Origin: Thalassospiraceae bacterium
GTDB lineage: Bacteria > Pseudomonadota > Alphaproteobacteria > Rhodospirillales > Magnetovibrionaceae
DNA: 19,560 nt
NCBI GenBank assembly: GCA_030638205.1
Contig: DAOWFB010000105.1
Span: 1-19,560 of the forward strand
Direction of reading: 5' to 3'
Shown here in pieces: positions 15,379 to 19,560 of this stretch; the first letter of the stretch is position 1; each line of letters begins with the position of its first letter. The notes under the pieces are model-generated. The model ran no database searches. It was not told the DNA's origin and worked only from the letters and a program-made list of their open reading frames with translations. The position numbers and the translations under genes are program-made.

Positions 15379-16383
15379 TTAATTATTGGGCAGGCGCAAA
15401 ACTTGCCCCGGATATATAAGATCAACATTTTTTATCTGATCTGAATTAGCTTCAAATATTTCGTGGTAACGAACACCCTTGCCGTAGGTGCGTCGTGCCA
15501 GCCGCCACAGGCTGTTGCCCGGCTGAACCACGGTAAACGATCCTGGCGCCAGATTTAATGCATCGTCTAATTCTGCGCGCTGGAACGGAATTTCCACCCG
15601 GTGCGCAACCTTCATATTTTTATCAATCTGATCGGCGCGTAATTTATAATTGCCGGGCGCAATATCTGTTTCTGGTATTAGTGTCCAGCGTCCGTTTTCA
15701 TCTGTTTTTGTTCTGCCGATAAAGTTGTTATCAACATATAGCTGTACTATAGACCCGGGATCTGCCCGCCCACTTATTGAAAGACGGCCGTCTCCATAAT
15801 CAACATTATCTATGGCAAGCTGAGATGTTTTTTCTGTTTTTTCTGTTTTATCTGAACTAGGTTTTTGCAATACTTCGCTAGCCCCGGTGCCATCACGGCG
15901 GACTTTTAGGGCAAGCGCATCTTTACCGCGCTCCGGTACACGCATCAGAACAATATGATCAGACAAAACTGGATCGTGTCCTTCTAATATCATTCTAAGA
16001 CCAAGCTTATGTTCACCAACTTCAAGAATTTCAGCCGGAACAAAAACCCATTCACCTCTGGAATCGGTTTTTACGGTTCCAAATACTTTTTCACCGTTCA
16101 ATATCTCAACCGTTGATCCGGGGTGGGCTCTTCCTGCCATTACGGCGTTGCCCTCATGGTTTACGCGGACCACATCAAACGTGGGTGGAATTATTTTTAT
16201 TATTTCGTCGGCATCAGTTTTTTGCACGGCACTTGGCGGTGCAGGCTGCTCCTGACCGATTAAAACGCTCGCACCAATGGCACCTGCCAAAATGGCAGCC
16301 CCCACTATCGCCATAAGAATTGATTTTTGCACCTTAGCCCTCTCGTGCAATTTGGATAAAAACGACATCCCCCGTATGCGCAT
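15379..16383 (-). CDS. LysM domain protein with Ig-like domains
   Basis: This is an inner-membrane-anchored envelope protein that probably binds peptidoglycan. The 334 residues contain a signal-anchor helix at about 21-43, an Ig-like module at about 67-150 (VVRVNHEGNAVMAGRAHPGS, then DSRGEWVFVP), a charged linker with a KTEKTEKT repeat (179-186), a second Ig-like module at about 189-266 (RADPGSIVQLYVDNNFIG, DENGRWTLIP) and a C-terminal LysM at 283-332 (FTVVQPGNSLWRLARRTYG, VDLIYPGQVLRLP). Family knowledge: such proteins are common in alphaproteobacteria but poorly characterised. The ATG at 16383 is listed; ATG at 16368 (residue 6, MSFLSKLHER) is also possible, and neither has a good Shine-Dalgarno. 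Psd starts 22 nt after its stop. Confidence 0.9.
   Translation of the reverse strand: MRIRGMSFLSKLHERAKVQKSILMAIVGAAILAGAIGASVLIGQEQPAPPSAVQKTDADEIIKIIPPTFDVVRVNHEGNAVMAGRAHPGSTVEILNGEKVFGTVKTDSRGEWVFVPAEILEVGEHKLGLRMILEGHDPVLSDHIVLMRVPERGKDALALKVRRDGTGASEVLQKPSSDKTEKTEKTSQLAIDNVDYGDGRLSISGRADPGSIVQLYVDNNFIGRTKTDENGRWTLIPETDIAPGNYKLRADQIDKNMKVAHRVEIPFQRAELDDALNLAPGSFTVVQPGNSLWRLARRTYGKGVRYHEIFEANSDQIKNVDLIYPGQVLRLPNN
15828..15854. repeat. Three 9-bp tandem units in the LysM gene
   Basis: TTTTTTCTG occurs twice in tandem (15828-15836, 15837-15845), followed by TTTTATCTG (15846-15854). On the coding strand it encodes the Lys-Thr-Glu repeats of the linker. Unit length is a multiple of three, so copy-number change would keep the frame, but the T6 runs could slip out of frame. 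Confidence 0.7.
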
Positions 16384-16420
16384 GCCGTCACAACACTAGT
16401 TTCAGATTGTGAGATTAAAT

Positions 16421-16454
16421 CCCCTTATCGCTCATAGCAACTCGGATTAAGGGG
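16421..16454. repeat. Inverted repeat between the cytochrome c and LysM genes
   Basis: CCCCTTA (16421-16427) and TAAGGGG (16448-16454) are perfect 7-bp arms with a 20-nt loop in the 95-bp gap. It might end the cytochrome transcript on the minus strand, but only ATTTAAT follows the stem, not a T-run. It could also be regulatory for the LysM-psd-pssA unit. Confidence 0.3.
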
Positions 16455-16478
16455 TATTGGGGTAAATAGTGTCTATTA

Positions 16479-17417
16479 CTACCAGTTTTCTTCTGAATTT
16501 GCCCCGTTCTTGCTTTTAATGTAATTATTTACAGGTTTTACCCCGCGCAGGTATTCAATTACCGCCGCCCGGTCAGCGTCGGTCATCTTGCTGGTCGAGT
16601 AGGTTATGGATTCTGCCATTGACCCACCGACAAAATCGGCATCGGGTAACATCCCTATTTTTAGCAGCATATCAAGGTCGCCTGCCGACCATTTACCAAT
16701 TCCGGTTTCTTTGTCAGATGTAATATTGGGAACTGTAATTCCTTCTGGGCTGGAATTAGTTCCGGCATAATTCATAGCTATGGCCAGCCCGCCCATTATA
16801 TTTCTAGGCGTGTGGCATTCACTGCAATGGGAAAGTGCCTCAACTATATAGCGCCCACGTTCCCATGTTTTGCTTTTACCCTCAACCGGCAGCATAGGGG
16901 ATTTATTAAAATTAGGAATTTTCCAAATTGAAATTAAAAAGCGCCAGCTAAATGGCGGCTCTAAATCATGGCTGGTATTTGCCCTGTTATTTGCCGGAAC
17001 GGTTTTTAAATACGTCCAAAGCGCGCTTAAATCCACGTCGGACATTTTGTTGTACGAAGTATAAGGAAAAGATGGATAATAATTTTTCCCCTCAGGTGAT
17101 ATTCCGTCTCGCATGGCGCGGGTAAAATCAGCAAAATCCCACTTTCCGATACCGGCGTTTAAATCGGGCGTAATGTTGGGGCTGAAAAAAGTACCAAATT
17201 TGGTTTCAAATTTTCTTCCCCCGGCTATAAAACCATCGGTGGATTTTTTGCCAGAAGCTTTCTTAATTGTGTGACAACCGGCGCAGCCAGAAAGATTAAA
17301 TATATATTGCCCGCGTTTTAATTCATCCGCCTCGGCGGCATTCGCCGGGCTAAAAAACAATACCGCCAAGGCCATAATTACGGCTCGGGCGGTGCTATAT
17401 ATTGAAATACTTGTCAT
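16479..17417 (-). CDS. Diheme c-type cytochrome
   Basis: A secreted electron carrier with two covalently bound hemes. The 312 residues start with a signal peptide of about 27 residues (VIMALAVLFFSPANA-A). The first heme site is CAGCH (45-49), followed by FSPNITPD (78-85) and DGISPEGKNYYPSFPYTSYN (104-123). The second site is CSECH (198-202), followed by VPNITSDKETGIGKW (229-243). This internal duplication resembles cytochrome subunits of alcohol/gluconate/aldose dehydrogenases and related orphan diheme cytochromes; no dehydrogenase gene is near, so the partner is unknown. It lies 27 nt downstream of the cytochrome c' gene on the same strand. The start at 17417 has only a weak ribosome site, so coupling to the upstream gene is possible. 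Confidence 0.93.
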   Translation of the reverse strand: MTSISIYSTARAVIMALAVLFFSPANAAEADELKRGQYIFNLSGCAGCHTIKKASGKKSTDGFIAGGRKFETKFGTFFSPNITPDLNAGIGKWDFADFTRAMRDGISPEGKNYYPSFPYTSYNKMSDVDLSALWTYLKTVPANNRANTSHDLEPPFSWRFLISIWKIPNFNKSPMLPVEGKSKTWERGRYIVEALSHCSECHTPRNIMGGLAIAMNYAGTNSSPEGITVPNITSDKETGIGKWSAGDLDMLLKIGMLPDADFVGGSMAESITYSTSKMTDADRAAVIEYLRGVKPVNNYIKSKNGANSEENW

Positions 17418-17419
17418 TC

Positions 17420-17446
17420 TAAGAGATTGCTTTTTATTAAGAGATT
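17420..17446. repeat. Direct repeat around the cytochrome intergenic gap
   Basis: TAAGAGATT occurs at 17420-17428 and 17438-17446, offset by 18 bp. It spans the whole gap between the cytochrome c' stop and the cytochrome c start, and the second copy overlaps the cytochrome c' stop codon. Its role is unknown and it may be chance. Confidence 0.35.
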
Positions 17447-17924
17447 ACTTTTTCCACTTTTTTTCTTTCTTTTCGCGGAAGTTTTCGTGGCAATCTTTGC
17501 ATGATTTGCCCAGTCCGCCGAAGGCCTGACCAAACGCCGCCATATCACCACCCTTGGCTGCGGTTGCAACATTGGCCGCCGCATCCTGAAATGCCTTTAT
17601 CGCCATGGCGAAATCATCCGGTTTTTCCCAAACGGCGGGAAGGGCGGTTGTTTCACCAAAGTCTGATCCCTCGGAGAAAACCGTTGCTGAAATTTTTGAC
17701 ATACTAACCATCGCGTTTGCATGCGTTGTTAGATCAGCTTTATTGCCCGAGCCTTTTAGTATGCCAGCCATGGCCCCCATGTGCCCCCTGACAGCGGTCA
17801 TTACCGCTTTGCGGTATTTAATGGCGCCTTCGGTCTCGGCGTCTTGTGCCATGGCGGTTCCGTTTGCAGAAAGCATGGTAATGCTAAATGCGATGGCTAT
17901 AACTGATAAAAGCAAACGTCTCAT
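17445..17924 (-). CDS. Cytochrome c' (c-prime)
   Basis: A periplasmic four-helix-bundle monoheme cytochrome. The 159-residue precursor has a signal peptide with likely cleavage after AMA (residue 26). The mature part shows YRKAVMTAVRGHMGAMAGIL (37-56), the first helix pattern of the family, and the C-terminal heme motif CKDCH at 142-146 with proximal ligand H146. The tail is unusually lysine-rich (EKKEKKWKK). Members of this family bind NO or CO and may protect against nitrosative stress or carry electrons; which applies here is not visible. It starts at ATG 17924 with AGAGG about 7 nt upstream and is the first gene of a likely two-gene unit with the diheme cytochrome. Two dyads lie in its upstream region. 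Confidence 0.94.
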   Translation of the reverse strand: MRRLLLSVIAIAFSITMLSANGTAMAQDAETEGAIKYRKAVMTAVRGHMGAMAGILKGSGNKADLTTHANAMVSMSKISATVFSEGSDFGETTALPAVWEKPDDFAMAIKAFQDAAANVATAAKGGDMAAFGQAFGGLGKSCKDCHENFREKKEKKWKK

Positions 17925-17945
17925 GTGACAGCCTCTTTCAATTGG

Positions 17946-17974
17946 TTTTATGTGTTGTAGAATATTTTGTCCAA
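17946..17974 (-). promoter_or_regulatory. Candidate cytochrome c' promoter
   Basis: On the minus strand, TTGGAC (17974-17969) is followed at 16 or 17 bp by CATAAA or ATAAAA (17952-17946). The match is moderate. The -35 lies inside the TATTTTG/CAAAATA dyad, so a protein bound there could control it. Confidence 0.35.
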
Positions 17975-17978
17975 AATA
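17963..17978. promoter_or_regulatory. Dyad 1 in the divergent cytochrome c'/LOG region
   Basis: TATTTTG (17963-17969) and CAAAATA (17972-17978) are perfect 7-bp arms around a 2-bp centre. It lies 38 bp upstream of the cytochrome c' start and overlaps its candidate -35. No T-run follows on either strand, so it resembles an operator. Confidence 0.45.
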
Positions 17979-17979
17979 C

Positions 17980-17997
17980 CACGCTTTGCAAAGTGTG
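17980..17997. promoter_or_regulatory. Dyad 2 in the divergent cytochrome c'/LOG region
   Basis: CACGCTTTGCAAAGTGTG is an 18-bp palindrome with a single mismatched pair, one base away from dyad 1. On the plus strand its right end merges with an extended -10-like TGTGATAAT (17994-18002). It could be an operator acting on both divergent units; it is not a clear match to an FNR site. Confidence 0.45.
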
Positions 17998-18102
17998 ATA
18001 ATGTAGTTAGATGTAGTAACAATAAAATGCTATTACAATGTAGACAGTGAATAATCATGTAACGCCTTGATAAAAAAACAATATTTAAGAGATCAATAAT
18101 CC

Positions 18103-18120
18103 ATGAATAACCCCCTATGA
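18103..18120 (+). CDS. Five-codon mini-ORF overlapping the LOG gene start
   Basis: ATG at 18103 reads MNNPL and stops at TGA 18118-18120, so its stop shares ATGA with the start of the next gene at 18117. Upstream is only a weak purine stretch (AAGAGA, 18087-18092). It might support coupled initiation of the LOG gene, which has no Shine-Dalgarno of its own. Such short overlaps also arise by chance. Confidence 0.2.
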   Translation: MNNPL

Positions 18121-18713
18121 ACAGCCACAGCAACAATACCAATGCAATATGTGTTTTTTGCGGCTCCAAAACCGGAAACAGTCCTAGTTTTTCAGCCGAG
18201 GCGGCCAAGCTAGGCGGTATGCTTGCCGAACGAAACATCAGGCTGGTTTATGGCGGCGGCGACATTGGCCTTATGGGGGTTGTTGTTCATGCCGTGCTTG
18301 ATGGCGGCGGCAAGGCAACCGGGGTAATGCCTAAATTTTTGCTAGAATACGAGGTCGGAAACCCCAATGTTGATGAGTTCGTAGCAGTCGAAACCATGCA
18401 CGAACGCAAGGCCGTTATGTTTGATCGCTCTGACGCGTTTGTTGTTCTTCCCGGCGGCATTGGCACCCTTGATGAAACCATAGAAATTACAACATGGAAA
18501 CAGCTGCGCCAGCACAGCAAACCAATTATTGTTGTAAACATCGATGGATGTTGGGACAGCATGATAAATCTGTTTGATAGCGTAATTGATGCTGGGTTTG
18601 CGCATCATTCCATTAAAGATCTAATTACCGTTGTTGATAGCGTTGATGATGTTTTTGAAGCAATCGCCAATGCACCGGAACCAAAAGAAGAAACCATTAC
18701 AAGCCATTTTTGA
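18117..18713 (+). CDS. LOG family protein (TIGR00730, cytokinin riboside 5'-monophosphate phosphoribohydrolase-like)
   Basis: A 198-residue Rossmann-fold protein of the lysine decarboxylase-like/LOG family. Family members cleave nucleotide 5'-monophosphates to base and ribose 5-phosphate; in bacteria the physiological substrate is often unknown. Seen motifs are ICVFCGSKTGNSP (11-23), LVYGGGDIGLMG (43-54), MHERKAVMF (94-102) and the signature PGGIGTLDE (112-120) with catalytic-type R97 and E120. ATG at 18117 places the conserved region at the usual distance from the N-terminus, but the sequence before it is CCCCCT, without a ribosome-binding site. The gene diverges from cytochrome c' and is followed after 78 bp by icd. 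Confidence 0.92.
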   Translation: MNSHSNNTNAICVFCGSKTGNSPSFSAEAAKLGGMLAERNIRLVYGGGDIGLMGVVVHAVLDGGGKATGVMPKFLLEYEVGNPNVDEFVAVETMHERKAVMFDRSDAFVVLPGGIGTLDETIEITTWKQLRQHSKPIIVVNIDGCWDSMINLFDSVIDAGFAHHSIKDLITVVDSVDDVFEAIANAPEPKEETITSHF

Positions 18714-18724
18714 TTATTCTTTTA

Positions 18725-18738
18725 ACAATTTTTATTGT
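18725..18738. repeat. Small hairpin in the LOG-icd gap
   Basis: ACAAT (18725-18729) and ATTGT (18734-18738) flank four Ts. The Ts are in the loop and none follow the stem, so it is not a convincing terminator. Confidence 0.2.
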
Positions 18739-18791
18739 AACTTGGCCTTTCGCCACTTTAGCACCACCCCCCAAATTCAGGAGAAACAACA

Positions 18792-19560
18792 ATGTCAAAG
18801 ATAAAGGTCAAAAACCCTGTCGTTGAATTAGACGGCGACGAAATGACCCGTATCATATGGTCTTTTATCAAGGACAAGCTAATTCTGCCTTATCTTGATA
18901 TTGATCTTAAATATTTTGATCTTGGTGTTGAAAAACGCGACGAAACAAACGACCAAATAACCATTGATGCCGCCAATGCCATCAAGGAATTCAGGGTAGG
19001 GGTTAAATGCGCAACCATCACCCCCGACGAAGCCCGGGTAGAAGAATTTGGCTTAAAAGAAATGTGGCGTTCGCCAAACGGAACCATTCGCAATATTGTT
19101 GGCGGTACAATTTTTCGCCAGCCTATTATTTGCGATAATGTTCCGCGTCTGGTTCCCGGTTGGACAAAGCCAATTGTCATTGGCCGCCATGCATTTGGCG
19201 ATCAATACCGAGCCACCGATTTTTTGGTGCCGGGGCCGGGCAAGCTTACGGTCAAATTTGAAGGCGATGATGGCAAGGTAATTGAACGCGAAGTCCATCA
19301 ATTCCCCGGATCAGGCGTTGCCATGAGCATGTTTAACGAAGACGAAAGCATCCGCGGCTTTGCCCAGTCTTGCTTTAACTATGGCCTTAACCTTGGTTGG
19401 CCGGTCTACCTTTCGACCAAGAACACAATCATGAAAGCCTATGACGGGCGTTTTAAAGATTTATTCCAAGAAGTTTTCGATGCTGAATTTAAAGACAGGT
19501 TCGATGCCGCCGGTATTACCTACGAGCATCGCCTAATCGACGATATGGTCGCATCGGCCA
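18792..19560 (+). CDS. icd: NADP-dependent isocitrate dehydrogenase (3' end outside window)
   Basis: This TCA-cycle enzyme oxidises isocitrate to 2-oxoglutarate and CO2, producing NADPH in the cytoplasm. The first 256 codons are present and the frame runs off the right edge. The sequence is of the eukaryote-like homodimeric type, not the E. coli type: ELDGDEMTRIIW (12-23), CATITPDEARVEEF (73-86), SPNGTIRNIVGGTIFRQ (94-110) and KPIVIGRHAFGDQYRATDF (126-144). Substrate residues T77, S94, R100, R109 and R132 sit at the same numbers as in human IDH1. K210 in STKNTIMKAYDGRF and D250 in HRLIDDM correspond to human K212 and D252. The ATG at 18792 has AGGAG (18779-18783) 8 nt upstream, a strong ribosome site. 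Confidence 0.97.
   Translation, partial: MSKIKVKNPVVELDGDEMTRIIWSFIKDKLILPYLDIDLKYFDLGVEKRDETNDQITIDAANAIKEFRVGVKCATITPDEARVEEFGLKEMWRSPNGTIRNIVGGTIFRQPIICDNVPRLVPGWTKPIVIGRHAFGDQYRATDFLVPGPGKLTVKFEGDDGKVIEREVHQFPGSGVAMSMFNEDESIRGFAQSCFNYGLNLGWPVYLSTKNTIMKAYDGRFKDLFQEVFDAEFKDRFDAAGITYEHRLIDDMVASA

Noticed and set aside
18714..18791. Terminator between the LOG gene and icd
   Set aside because: The only stem there has its Ts in the loop and no T-run after it.
1..19560. Mobile elements, CRISPR arrays, tRNA or rRNA genes, defence islands
   Set aside because: No transposase, integrase, regularly spaced repeats, tRNA-like cloverleaf or rRNA stretch could be found by reading; the window is nearly filled by core genes.

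Overview
The window looks like chromosomal core DNA of an alphaproteobacterium, most likely a Rhodospirillales-like lineage of moderate GC. The reasons are the gene order leuA - mreB - mreC - mreD - mrdA (PBP2) - mrdB (RodA) - DUF1491, the small-type Psd next to PssA, a LysM protein with Ig-like domains typical of alphaproteobacteria, and a eukaryotic-like NADP isocitrate dehydrogenase. I see no CRISPR array, insertion sequence, phage gene, rRNA or tRNA. No wholly new multi-gene system is evident; the unusual material lies mostly in small ORFs, start sites and intergenic dyads.

Left part (1-4055). The window opens inside a sensor histidine kinase, of which the end of the dimerisation helix and the ATPase domain are visible. 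A gap of about 500 bp follows. It holds a minus-strand coding-like remnant and a leucine-rich 53-residue ORF that could be a leu leader peptide or a small membrane protein. Then come leuA (leucine biosynthesis) and mreB (cell shape). The mreB-mreC gap contains two dyads and a terminator-like hairpin, so mreB may be expressed more strongly than the genes after it.

Elongasome operon (4056-8892). mreC, mreD, mrdA, mrdB and a DUF1491 gene lie on the plus strand with overlaps or very short gaps. MreB/C/D organise the lateral-wall machinery, PBP2 cross-links peptidoglycan, and RodA polymerises glycan strands.

Efflux operon (8893-13857). A MarR/SlyA-like repressor is followed directly by a periplasmic adaptor and an RND pump. 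The promoter region carries two copies of a TTAGCATGCTAA-type operator, which suggests autoregulation. No outer-membrane channel gene is present here, and the pump lacks two of the AcrB proton-relay residues.

Minus-strand block (13867-17924). This holds two apparent transcription units. A LysM/Ig-like envelope protein, psd and pssA form one; the last two make phosphatidylethanolamine. Cytochrome c' and a diheme cytochrome c form the other. The pssA end converges on the RND gene with only 9 bp between them.

Right end (17925-19560). A 192-bp divergent regulatory region with two adjacent dyads separates cytochrome c' from a LOG/TIGR00730 family gene. The window then runs off inside icd, whose substrate-binding residues keep the human IDH1 numbering in the N-terminal half.
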